Assembly: GCA_010015655.1 (NCBI GenBank)
Contig: ML976687.1
Span: 358,240 to 422,239, forward strand
DNA length: 64,000 nt
Direction of reading: 5' to 3'
Source of the DNA: Bimuria novae-zelandiae CBS 107.79
Taxonomy: Eukaryota; Ascomycota; Dothideomycetes; Pleosporales; Didymosphaeriaceae
In this document: positions 1 through 9,200 of the stretch, in pieces
How the letters are laid out: each line of letters begins with the position of its first letter
How positions within the stretch are numbered: the stretch's first letter is position 1
Notes under the pieces: generated by a model
Database searches by the model: none
Seen by the model: the letters and a program-made list of their open reading frames with translations, nothing else
Told to the model about the DNA's origin: nothing
Translations under genes and position numbers: made by a program

Positions 1-316
1 TCCGGCGCCTGGTTTTGTTACGAGCCGCCTTACTTAGGATTCGAGTTTCTGGGTCGTCTAGGACTATAGGGTTGCCCTGAGTGCCGGGATTACCGGAAGC
101 CGCTCCTCCCTTATCCCCGTTCAGCACTACCACGAACGTGCCGGTTGCTCGTAAGTCCGGATACGGAACGTACCCAGACCCCCCCCCCGTCGTCTTCTGT
201 GCTGGTTTACCTGAATTGCCCATACGTGCATTTGGCGAAGGTCGTCGGGCCAACGATAGCGTGGGACCGAGTTGGTTCTTCTCATCCTGCGTCGTAAGGG
301 ATTGTTTAATAAGCAT
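1..316 (-). CDS. partial open frame running off the left edge, unknown (possibly gag-like)
   Basis: Read on the minus strand, an ATG at 316 opens a frame without stop to the window edge (105 codons). The product is Gly/Pro/Thr-rich and hydrophilic, without a domain I recognise. A TATAAAT box lies 81-87 nt upstream of the ATG (403-397), and the leader between them is stop-free in places and GC-rich, which fits either the start of a gene or the leader and gag start of an LTR element. A plus-strand frame (84-323) overlaps it but lacks codon logic. Function is not assigned. Confidence 0.4.
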   Translation of the reverse strand, partial: MLIKQSLTTQDEKNQLGPTLSLARRPSPNARMGNSGKPAQKTTGGGSGYVPYPDLRATGTFVVVLNGDKGGAASGNPGTQGNPIVLDDPETRILSKAARNKTRRR

Positions 317-396
317 AGTGTAACGGTAGTATAGTTGATGGTTTCGAATGGCGACTGAGGGATGGGATGTTTGTCTCAAGACGGAGGACGCGCTGG

Positions 397-403
397 ATTT
401 ATA
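397..403 (-). promoter_or_regulatory. TATA-like box
   Basis: TATAAAT on the minus strand, about 85 nt upstream of the ATG at 316. It fits a core promoter for the open frame that leaves the window on the left. Motif match only. Confidence 0.35.
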
Positions 404-651
404 GATTATCTGTGGGCCCCTGGGCCCCCGATCGAAGTTCGAACCTGTCACAGCTCGACACCCTCCGCCCCAGACATCACTCGATCTAAGCAGGGTCCCG
501 TGATGAAACAAGTGACGATATGATTAGCTGATAGACTAAAATACAGTAGCCCAATATCTCGATCTATTAGACCTCTGTTCTATTCACTTTTATCCACTCA
601 TGGGGGGCACCGTTCTAGGAGCTATTCGGCGCTTGCCTGCTCTAATTAGCT

Positions 652-1437
652 TTGGTACTAGACGTAGAACCAGGAGCCTGCTGCTCTGATACTGGTCGGA
701 TTCTTGGGATTTTAATCGCGAGACATGGTGGATGCGTATTAACAGGCTTTTCAGCTAAGAAGTTTTATCTGCAATGGGATAAAATGGTCGAAGAGTTCAC
801 ATGGCTCCAGCCCAGCCATGAAGAAGATCGCCTACCAGCCTTCTCTGGACTCGCAGCAGTACCAACAACGTTTGAAGGGTACATATTTGGCTAGCCTTTG
901 AAGAGAAAATCTGTTAACTGATTTGATGTAGTTGTGGGCGGGCAAATAAGGACAACAAGCTGTATTGCTATCTGCGAAAAGAAGAGTGAGGAGTCTGTCG
1001 AGGAAGAAAGGAGAGGGCGAGAGCTTTATCTTGAAGTAAGTGGTCCGTGCGCGTAGATGGAACCTTCTACACACACAACCTCTGACATAAGTCACGTGGC
1101 TACAGTAGTCCCCGAATTGGGCAGCGAGGCACAGCGATACTACACAAAAAAGCCAAGAAATTGGCGCGCCCCCTCTTGGTCTTGGGCGTTAGTTGAGGTC
1201 CCGATATTGTTCTCAAATGCCTGTCACATTGCAAAAGGGGAAGCATATACGAAGACTGTCACCTATCGGATCGACATTATCTCTGTTGATGGACAGGAAG
1301 CCAACGTGAACTATGACCTTATTGAACATGGATTAATGGAGTCGAATTTAGACATGATTATATATTGCTTATACATAGGTGGTATTCCCCAAATGCAGCG
1401 CATATTTGCTCAGAGTCAAGCAGACTACATTGTATAG
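652..1437 (+). pseudogene. HET-domain (heterokaryon incompatibility) gene remnant
   Basis: Two broken pieces on the plus strand carry the C-terminal hallmarks of HET-domain proteins. Around 782-885 the translation reads W..MVEEFT...EEDRLPAFSGLA, the family's conserved 'W..LVE.Y+...D+LPALSGLA' block. Around 1160-1200 comes RAPSWSWA, the near-invariant 'RAPSWSWASVDG' block. A stop after about 894 and a frame change separate them, and the N-terminal HET core is not readable upstream. HET proteins trigger self/non-self incompatibility and cell death in filamentous fungi; this copy cannot encode one. Downstream of RAPSWSWA the frame stays open to 1437 with family-like sequence. Confidence 0.7.
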
Positions 1438-1617
1438 GACGTGGAGACTATTGCTACGTTGTGTGGATGAAAATATCTTTGAGAGAGTAGGTCTGAGCAT
1501 TTGGACGGAATTGAAAGTCAGTTTCGAAATAGCTTGAGTGACTGCATGATTAACTTACTACACTGTACAGTATAAACCGTGACAAGTATAGTATTCTCAC
1601 CCAATATTAAAGATGCT
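1438..1617. other. intergenic, nothing recognised
   Basis: AT-rich sequence between the HET remnant and the inverted-repeat element at 1618. No coding signal or motif seen. Confidence 0.5.
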
Positions 1618-1763
1618 TAACGTCCCTCCCTGCATAACGAATAACCCTGTGAGCCGAGAACGACCAATTAGATGGTAAGGATCGTAGAAAAGTGCATGAT
1701 TCTTGTGATCAAATTGGTCGTTCTCGGCCCACAGGATTATTCGTTACATAGAGACGGACGTTA
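1618..1763. repeat. MITE-like inverted repeat (146 bp)
   Basis: Two 52-bp arms, 1618-1669 and 1712-1763, are reverse complements of each other with 7 mismatches, mostly transitions, around a 42-bp spacer. The arms begin TAACGTCC. The whole could fold into a long hairpin. It has no coding capacity, so it is most likely a short non-autonomous DNA transposon or its solo TIR pair. I see no convincing target duplication beyond the terminal TTA/TAA. Confidence 0.7.
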
Positions 1764-1936
1764 GTCCGCTCGGAGCTGCATACTAAGTGCGATAAAAAGT
1801 ACCTCTAACTAGATTCGCTACATTGTGTGCTTCGCGACGTTATAAGTAACGTTAGGGCTGTTTTGATATTCGGATCACGCGTTTCGCCGTGGCAGGCGTT
1901 TCTAGGTGATCCTCAGTACATCTAAAGTTCCAATAC

Positions 1937-2264
1937 TCAACAATCACCATATCCAGGATCATCGAGAAACAAGCAACGATAAGCCTGGTAGCAGGTCCCT
2001 AACCCATCATCCGCCCTCACCCAGCCAAGACGACATCCTTGAGTAGTGCGGCATTGCTGTTTGACGTTGCCTCCAGAACAGTATTTCTGTCCTATGTTAG
2101 CGGTTGCACGCACACGGCTATAAGAATGAATAAGATCTGACCACAACGTCGTGCCCTCCGGCGCTGCCACAATAGACACCTCCCACGCAATCTCTGCGGA
2201 AGAGATCGTTCGGAGCACCGTATACTCCTGTAAGCAGAGTAAAGACAACGATTGGTAGACGCAT
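1937..2264 (-). pseudogene. candidate small secreted cysteine-rich protein, frame broken or spliced
   Basis: On the minus strand an ATG at 2264 starts a textbook signal peptide (MRLPIVVFTLLTGVYGA), followed by a dibasic LFRR Kex2-type site and two cysteines, then a TAG at 2120-2118. In the next frame (stop at 1937) the following about 50 residues hold six cysteines with spacing typical of disulfide-rich secreted proteins. The two halves lie in different frames. Either an intron joins them (a CTAAC..ATAG acceptor lies at about 2095-2105, but the only phase-compatible donor is weak, GTGTCT), or a 1-nt frameshift has broken the gene. No family recognised; size and architecture suit an effector-like or antimicrobial-like small secreted protein. 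Confidence 0.45.
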
Positions 2265-2353
2265 TTTAATGGGAGCAATTAGATTGAATTTAAAACAGGT
2301 TCTGAAGAACGAAAACAGCAGAGCTATGCAGTCGACTTTAAAGTACTACAATC

Positions 2354-2516
2354 ACTAGCGAATGCAGCTTAACCCCTTTGCACCATCGTTTTTCGCCAAC
2401 TGACCTTTTGTCAGCAGTTTTCAAACAATTTTATTGTGGGAAGGGTCTAAAATTCTACTAGTAAGATAGTAATAACTGGCGTTACTGCTTGCGAGGGTGA
2501 AGCTGCATTCGCTAGT
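2354..2516. repeat. MITE-like element with 17-bp perfect TIRs (163 bp)
   Basis: ACTAGCGAATGCAGCTT at 2354-2370 recurs inverted at 2500-2516 without mismatch, and weaker similarity continues inward for about 10 bp. The interior is non-coding. This is the form of a miniature inverted-repeat DNA transposon. The nearby GTACT-containing flanks (2343 and 2526) are also roughly inverted, so the true ends may lie slightly outside. Confidence 0.7.
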
Positions 2517-2790
2517 AACTGTATACCGTACTGTATCGAAGTTATCTGTTCGTGTGTTGCAGACCCGCGCCATGGATCACGTTTAATTAGCGCGACCTGC
2601 CAAAATGCATTTTCTTCCAGCAACCTGAGCCCCTGTTAATGTGATCTAATATGCAGCAGGCTTCATTAAAATGCAAGTTGATCTGAATACAGAGGCCTCA
2701 AATTATGTGGGAAAATAAAATGTGGTGACTTAACGTGTACTTAAGAACAGGTAGGTAATTGTTGCTTAATCTGTGTATCTGGTGTTGAAA

Positions 2791-3930
2791 ATGAATTCGA
2801 AGTCAGGGCCAATCGACCCTCATTATGAGAAGATATTTGAATACGCAAGCGCGCTAGATAAAGATGACCTCCATCTACGGCGGTTTATGGTCTTTTCCTG
2901 GTTCCTAGTTCAGGACTTAGACACACGTGTGCAGGAGTCCCCTGAAAGACAATATGACAAGGGACGGGCCTTTATCCCATTGACTCATATCATACGTTTG
3001 ACCCGAGAAATCGGTGATGAAGATCTTCGCGAACAGATCCTAGAAACAGCGCATATTACGGAAGATGAAAAAACTATCCTAGATAATACAGAGCATCAAT
3101 GGGCTACCCTGAAGCTCCCCAATTCGGATCCCAATAATAACACACAAGATGTCACGGTTAAGGATCTTTTGGAATGGCCTAGGGTAGTCTACGAGCCGCT
3201 ACGTGCTGGTGTTGAGCCAAGATACAGGTGCGCGAATTGCAAAGACCCCAATCCTTCCGGTCGTAAAATGCGCCTTGGAGAGCTCGTGTGGCTGGCTAAA
3301 TGCCAGTTGCATTATACTTGTGTAGACTGTCAGGAGGATTGCAAAATATGCAACCCGACGCCTGACGATGAATGGCCAACTGACGCTACTGATGGCGATG
3401 ATGATAGTAGCGATGATTTTGACAAGGATGCGGATGAGGAACCTAAGGGAATCCGTACAATCACATCGCAAGAAACACAGGAAGGAACACATGTCGGTGA
3501 CATTGGCAATCCAGGAGCTACCAAAGGAACCAAGGAAGATCAGATTTCTGCTAATCCACCTAACGATAAAACGCCTATCGACCGTACTAAGACTGAGTCG
3601 GAAGATTCAACGGGCGTGGATAATGTTCTTGAGCCCGACGAAGAAAAAGATAGCCTTGATTCCAAATCAGACATTCAAGAAGCAGCGATGAGTAAACATG
3701 AAAAGATCATGCGCCAGAGAAGCCTGGACATGCAAGCAGAGTGTCAGCCCACGTTTTACGATCTATCGAAAGCAGCAATTGAAGCCATCGATTTTCATGA
3801 TGGTGAACTAAAACCCTCCGAGCTGCCCGTTCAATATGTTGAGGTAAAAGTTGGAGGCCGAGTTCATAAAGTCGAATTCAAGCAGTACATGATGCGATAT
3901 AAACAGCTACCAAGCGAACGTAGTGGGTAA
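2791..3930 (+). CDS. hypothetical acidic protein with a Cys-rich knuckle (379 aa)
   Basis: Single open frame; I start at the ATG at 2791 because the longer frame begins with GTG. The N-terminal about 140 residues look globular and mostly helical. Residues 147-195 hold seven to eight cysteines plus a His (CANC...C..HYTCVDC..DCKIC), spaced like a zinc-binding RING- or ZZ-like fold. Residues about 200-310 are low-complexity acidic (DDD/EE, Ser, Thr), and the C-terminal about 65 residues are again compact, with a predicted beta/helix pattern (YVEVKVGG). No family recognised. Codon use is normal and there are no RIP-like stops, so it appears intact among broken neighbours. A nuclear or chromatin-associated role is conceivable but only inference. 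Confidence 0.65.
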   Translation: MNSKSGPIDPHYEKIFEYASALDKDDLHLRRFMVFSWFLVQDLDTRVQESPERQYDKGRAFIPLTHIIRLTREIGDEDLREQILETAHITEDEKTILDNTEHQWATLKLPNSDPNNNTQDVTVKDLLEWPRVVYEPLRAGVEPRYRCANCKDPNPSGRKMRLGELVWLAKCQLHYTCVDCQEDCKICNPTPDDEWPTDATDGDDDSSDDFDKDADEEPKGIRTITSQETQEGTHVGDIGNPGATKGTKEDQISANPPNDKTPIDRTKTESEDSTGVDNVLEPDEEKDSLDSKSDIQEAAMSKHEKIMRQRSLDMQAECQPTFYDLSKAAIEAIDFHDGELKPSELPVQYVEVKVGGRVHKVEFKQYMMRYKQLPSERSG

Positions 3931-4003
3931 TAAAAAATTATTAGGCAGGTTATAAATATCAATCGTATTCCCTCCATACCTTTAAAGGTCTATTTCAAAA
4001 GCA

Positions 4004-4237
4004 ATGAAAGTTTTAATCTATCTTCCTCTAGTCATCTCTGGTTGCACGACTTATTATATTCACAATAGTACGATGCAATCCAACTCCAACTCAATTGTCC
4101 CTCCCCTTCAGAAACCTAAATTGAGTAATTTCACGGGGCCTATCCCAACTTTCGACGTATCTAATAGGGCACACGCGCAGAGATGGACGCTATGGAGTTA
4201 TGCATCGCCTATTCTCCTTGTAGGATATACATATTAG
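4004..4237 (+). CDS. small hypothetical ORF with signal-peptide-like N-terminus (77 aa)
   Basis: ATG at 4004. The first about 16 residues (MKVLIYLPLVISGCTT) are hydrophobic like a signal peptide or lipoprotein-type leader; the rest is Ser/Asn/Pro-rich and ends TLWSYASPILLVGYTY. No family recognised. It may be a real small secreted protein or the remnant of a larger gene. It lies 74 bp downstream of the acidic-protein gene on the same strand. Confidence 0.3.
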   Translation: MKVLIYLPLVISGCTTYYIHNSTMQSNSNSIVPPLQKPKLSNFTGPIPTFDVSNRAHAQRWTLWSYASPILLVGYTY

Positions 4238-4344
4238 TCTAGTGCTATATAGTGAAATTCCCACAAAGTCCACACCGAGGTCCAATACAATCCTCGTCTT
4301 GAAGTACACTAGGTACACTTATCTTGCAACCTGCTGCTGCCTTA

Positions 4345-5133
4345 TTAGACTGAAGTTGGAATGCAATACAGTCCTCTACACGTCCCGATAGACTTGTGCA
4401 TAGAGTAATAGCTTAGAAAGTCTCCATGATATCCAAACCCCGTCATATCACCATTACTTAATAGGAAATGGCCATTAACTCCTTTAAATACACTAGTGTC
4501 CCAGATTGTTTCGTAATAAAGGGAGGGTAGGCGGACCTGAAAGCCTTGAGGACACATACCCTCCATTAGCAAATCTGGATAGGCAAGGTGGGAACGGTGG
4601 TCAGTAGAGTCTAAATAAATACCGTCCCAACATGACGGAAACATAAGCTCCAGTCGCAAACCATTTTGACACGAATCGATGAACGTTTTGTCTGGCAGAA
4701 TGTGACGAAGAAGGGCACCCTCGTTCGGGCCTCCGTAGTTACGACACGTGAACCCTAATGCTCTTTGCGATAGAACGTCTTGGGATTTATCATATGCTGT
4801 CCATAAGGATCTCGGAGGACCTTCGAATGGTAACAAACTTGAACGTCGTGAAGAGTTCCCAGCTACCATGCGAAAATCTCTCGGGAACGCGGTGATATTT
4901 TGTCCGAACAGAAAATAGTATCTATAGTAGCATTATTCTTTATCTTATGTACGTTAAAATTGTACTCACATGAGCATCCCATTGACCTGGGGTACAGTAA
5001 CAATAGTGTTGTTCGGATAAGCAAACATTAGTGGAGGTGTCCAATATACGGAGAGATCTTGTATGACTGCACATGATGTGCAATTAGATTGACGAATGTC
5101 ACCATAGCTCGTATCGAAACTGATGCCTTGGAA
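4345..5133 (-). pseudogene. DUF1996 protein, 5'-truncated
   Basis: Minus strand. Exon 4970-5133 and exon 4345-4921 are joined by a 48-bp intron (GTGAGT at 4969, TATAG acceptor at 4922), and the spliced frame stays open. The product carries the DUF1996 core (PF09362): a CTSC pair, DLSVYWTPPL, then QNI.AFP.DFRMVAGN, LRLEL.FPSCWDG..LDS.DH.SHLAYP and LLSNGD.TGFGYHGDF. Family members are secreted fungal proteins of unknown function, usually with a signal peptide and an N-terminal HVH-type segment; both are missing here, because homology stops near 5130 with no ATG or leader upstream. The C-terminus (GTCRGLYCIPTSV) is also shorter than I expect. Probably a truncated relic, though the remaining exons carry no stop. 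Confidence 0.75.
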
Positions 5134-6203
5134 TATAAGTGGGAGGCATTAAACACCTACTTAGGCCTACCTTGAGCGCCGTGCAGAGTATGCGCATGCT
5201 GTGAAGGCCGATTGGGAGATACAATAGGATCAATGCGAAAAATGCCTAGGCTGCAATGGTTCAGACCATACGCGTTGCGTTGTAGGTGAAAGCGAAAAAT
5301 TACCTGGAATAGCAGGGTAGTCGCCAAAACGTTGAAACCAGTGAAGAAAACAATACTAAAGTCAAAGGTCTTGTCATTTTACTGGTCTCACTGAGCCTAC
5401 TAGGACGAGCTTTATGTACTATTGAAACTTGGCCTTTTTCCACCACTCATATTGAGCAAAATATCTCACCTGCCTTTCAGCATCTAGATCCTCATACCGC
5501 CCATTCTGTAAGGCATACAGATTTGCAAACTCCTGAAAAAGCAATTTTTCGCGGTCTCCACTTGTCACGGTTTATGGCTCCTACCCTGCGAGATAGTTGC
5601 TCCTACCATGATGTGGTTGCAACCTTCCTTCTACTTATCTAGGACTAGCGTTGTTTGTGCCTGCGCACATATACCTTCTGTAGCTCCTAGATAGTACAAC
5701 CTCAGTTCAATCCAACAATCTTTTCCACTGCGTACTGTCCGCTCAGCGCTCTGCTCACCGCGACAGCTTCTTACTGTACGTGTTCGTGGTCAAGGCCTGA
5801 TACGAAGCGTGCATTTTACTTCTCATCGCTCATCTCCTATGCTTCGCTGCCTCAATGGACCGAACAAGCGTCCTACAGCTGTCTATGGGTTCGGATAAGC
5901 GGCGTTGTGTGCAGGTGCAGCTGCGTTTTCTCAGCCTTGCCTGCGCCTCAGCGGCCTAGGGTGCGCTCTTCACCGTCCACCAAGATGCAGCTCGTCCTTT
6001 GCGTGTTGCCTACCCTCTACACGATTGCATGTCCGCACAATATCTGTGTGCCACTCAGGACGCCTTATTATCCCGCAGTCATCGCATCCCCGACCGTAGT
6101 GGTTAGCTGAACGAGCTGGCATGCTCAGTCGATCCCCCCAGCCTGCTCCGCCCAAGGCTTCTCAACGTTCCACTACCGCTTCCGCCTACGATATCCGTCT
6201 ACG
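5134..6203. other. gene-fragment-bearing intergenic region
   Basis: No complete gene. Around 5170-5320 (plus) a short coding-like stretch has a C..C..C pattern (CEKCLGCNG...RCVVGESEK) interrupted by a TAG. Around 5420-5570 (minus) another coding-like stretch reads FQEFANLYALQNGRYEDLD. Both look like debris of unrelated genes. 5740-6200 is GC-rich leader-like DNA upstream of the NLR gene. A small frame with ATG at 5985 (MQLVLCVLPTLYTIACPHNI..) is probably part of that leader. Confidence 0.4.
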
Positions 6204-9200
6204 TTGCGCGAAGCGAAGCGACTTCTAAAGTACACGAGCGACGGCGGTCTCCGTCTGACCGAGCACTTTATCAGCGATGAGAATGTCCCTCCCTACGCAA
6301 TCCTTTCGCATACCTGGCAGGAGGGGCAAGAAGTCACTTATGATGACTTGATAACTGGCAACGGAACGGACAAGGCTGGTTATAACAAGATTCTATTTTG
6401 CGCACGACAAGCTCAGCGTGACGGCCTGGATTATTGCTGGGTGGACACATGCTGCATCGACAAGTCTAGCAGTGCAGAGCTCTCGGAAGCAATTAACTCT
6501 ATGTTCCGCTGGTACCAGAAGGCACAAAAATGCTACGTTTACCTCTTAGATGTGTCAAACTATACTACAGATGGTGACGGTAAATTGTCAAGGAAATGGG
6601 AGCCAGCTTTTCGACAGAGCAGATGGTTCACCCGGGGCTGGACACTTCAGGAACTGATTGCCCCAAAAACGGTCGAGTTTTTCTCTAGGGAAGAAGAGCT
6701 ACTTGGAAGTAAAGAAACGCTCGCACAATTGCTACACAAAATTACAGGAATACCTGTCAAGGTCCTTCAAGGAGAGTCTCTGTCCGACTGCAGTGTGACT
6801 GAGCGATTCTCGTGGGCAGCAAAGCGCCAGACAACACGTGCAGAGGACGAATCATACTGTCTGCTAGGCATCTTCGACATACAGATGCCGCTGCTGTATG
6901 GCGAAGGACGGCAGAAGGCAATGAAACGGCTACAGAAGGAGATTCGAGAGGCAGCGGTGGATCAGCCGGTTGCGCTAGCTCAAGAGGCTCGGAGCGGCAG
7001 CCAACACGAAGACGAAAAGGCAGACAAGATACGTAGGTGGCTATCTGCACCAGATCCATCCACGAACTACTACAAGGCGCTTAAGCAACTCCAAAACGAT
7101 ACTGGACTTTGGTTTCTCGAGGGCAACCAGTATGCCGAGTGGAAGACGAGTACTTCATCGTCCCTCTGGTTGCATGGCATTCCAGGATGCGGCAAAACTA
7201 TCCTCACCTCGACCGTTCTCCAGGACGTGCTTCAGCACCGCGATGGCGACACTAGCAAGGCGCTTGCCTACTTCTTCTTTGACTTTAACGACGTCCAGAA
7301 GCAGAGCGCGGAGCTTATGGTGCGTTCCTTGATCTGCCAGCTTTTGCAGCAGTGCGTTACAATTCCAACGAGCCTTAGGACATTGCTCTTCTCGTGTGAG
7401 AATGGGCAGCGACAGCCCTCACTACATGCGCTTTTAGAAGTGCTGCAACAGATAATGCGGGAGTTCCTACAGGTGTACGTTATTCTCGATGCTCTTGATG
7501 GGTGTTCCGAGCGGGCGGAGCTGACGGACATTCTCGAGACTATGTCTGCATGGCAACTCCAAAACTCACACACACTCCTAGCTAGCCGCCGAGAACGTGA
7601 CCTTGAGAGTTCGTTGGTGACATTCATACACCAGCAGAATTTTGTCGATCTGCAAAGCAAGCTAGTGGACAGAGACATACAGAAGTACGTACGGCAACGA
7701 CTCTCTGACGACAAACGATTGAGTAAATGGGGAAAGGACTCTGCTCTTAGGCAGGACATTGAGGCTGCTCTTATGAAAGGAGCGCAGGGAATGTATGCAT
7801 ACTGTATTACTCTCGCCAGAACAGGCAGGACTGATGTCAACTACAGGTTTCGATGGGCCGTTTGCCAGCTAGACGCGTTAAGAGAGTGTCGTACCCGAGC
7901 ATCGCTGCAGAGATCGCTTGCAACGCTTCCTCCGACGCTTGACAAGACGTATGATCGCATTCTTTCGGCAATCAGCGAAGTCGATGCTCAGTATGCCGTC
8001 CCCACTCTACGGTGGCTGACATTTTCAGCTCGACCGCTTTCAGTGGAGGAGGTCGCTAAGATAGTAGCCATCAGTTTGGAGAATGAAGCCAGATTCGATC
8101 GCGACGAGGTTCTAGAAGATCCATTGGATGTGTTAAGCATCTGCTCCAGCCTTGTCGCCATTACTACAGATAAAGACAATGGAATACCAAGGCGAGCTAG
8201 ACAAGTTGTGGCACTTGCGCACTACTCGGTTAAGGAGTATCTCGTCTCGGACAGGATCGGAAATGGCTTGGCGGCATGCTACAGCATGCAAGCTGCCGCG
8301 TGCCACGATGCTATAGCGAGGAGTTGCCTCGGATACCTTCTCCAGTTTCGAGGGGTCGAGATGCTCAGCCAGGATAATGTGAAAGAGTTCAGGCTGGCAG
8401 ACTACTCGGCCAGCTGCTGGATGGAGCATGCTCAAGCTACGGAGGAACACGCAAAGGGGTATGTTAAAGAGGCAATGGTTCTGCTTTCGGAAGAAAACGA
8501 CGCTTATCTGAACTGTCTTCGAATCCATGATCCAGATAAACCATGGTGGGACTCCGATTTCCAGAAGCGCCTACATTCACTTCTACCTCCATTGTATTAC
8601 GCAAGCCGCGCTGGCTTAGGAAGTATAGTTACGCTACTGGTTGAGAACGGCGCCAACGTCAACACGCAGGGCGGAGAGTACGGTAACGCACTCCAGGCGG
8701 CTTCATCTGAAGGCCATGAGGCGACTGTGAAGCTGCTGGTCGAGAAGTGCGCCGACGTTAACGCGCAGGATGGAGAGCACGGCAACGCACTCTACGCGGC
8801 TTCAGTTCAAGGGCACGAGGCTATTGTGAAGCTGCTGGTCAACAAGGGCGCCGACGTCAACGCGCAGGGTGGAGAGCACGGCAACGCACTCTACGCGGCT
8901 TCAGTTCGAGGGCACGAGGCTATTGTGAAGCTGCTGGTCAACAAGGGCGCCGACGTCAACGCGCAGGGTGGATACTACGGCAACGCACTCCAGGTGGCTT
9001 CATACGGAGGCCACGAGACGACTGTGAAGCTGCTGGTCGAGAAGGGCGCCGACGTCAACGCGCAGGATGGAGAGCACAGCAACGCACTCTACGCGGCTTC
9101 AGTTCGAGGGCACAAAGCTATTGTGAAGCTGCTGCTCGACAAGGGCGCCAACGTCAATGTGCAGGGCGGAGAGTACGGCAACGCACTCCAGGCGGCTTCA

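Noticed and set aside
81..323. plus-strand 80-codon frame at the left edge
   Set aside because: The minus strand is open over the same stretch from an ATG with a TATA box upstream and looks more protein-like; I kept that one.
420..450. tRNA T-arm-like GTTCGAAC
   Set aside because: No acceptor, D-arm or anticodon structure around it; isolated motif.
7268..7840. 190-codon minus-strand frame within the NLR gene
   Set aside because: Antisense shadow of the NACHT region; no domain of its own.
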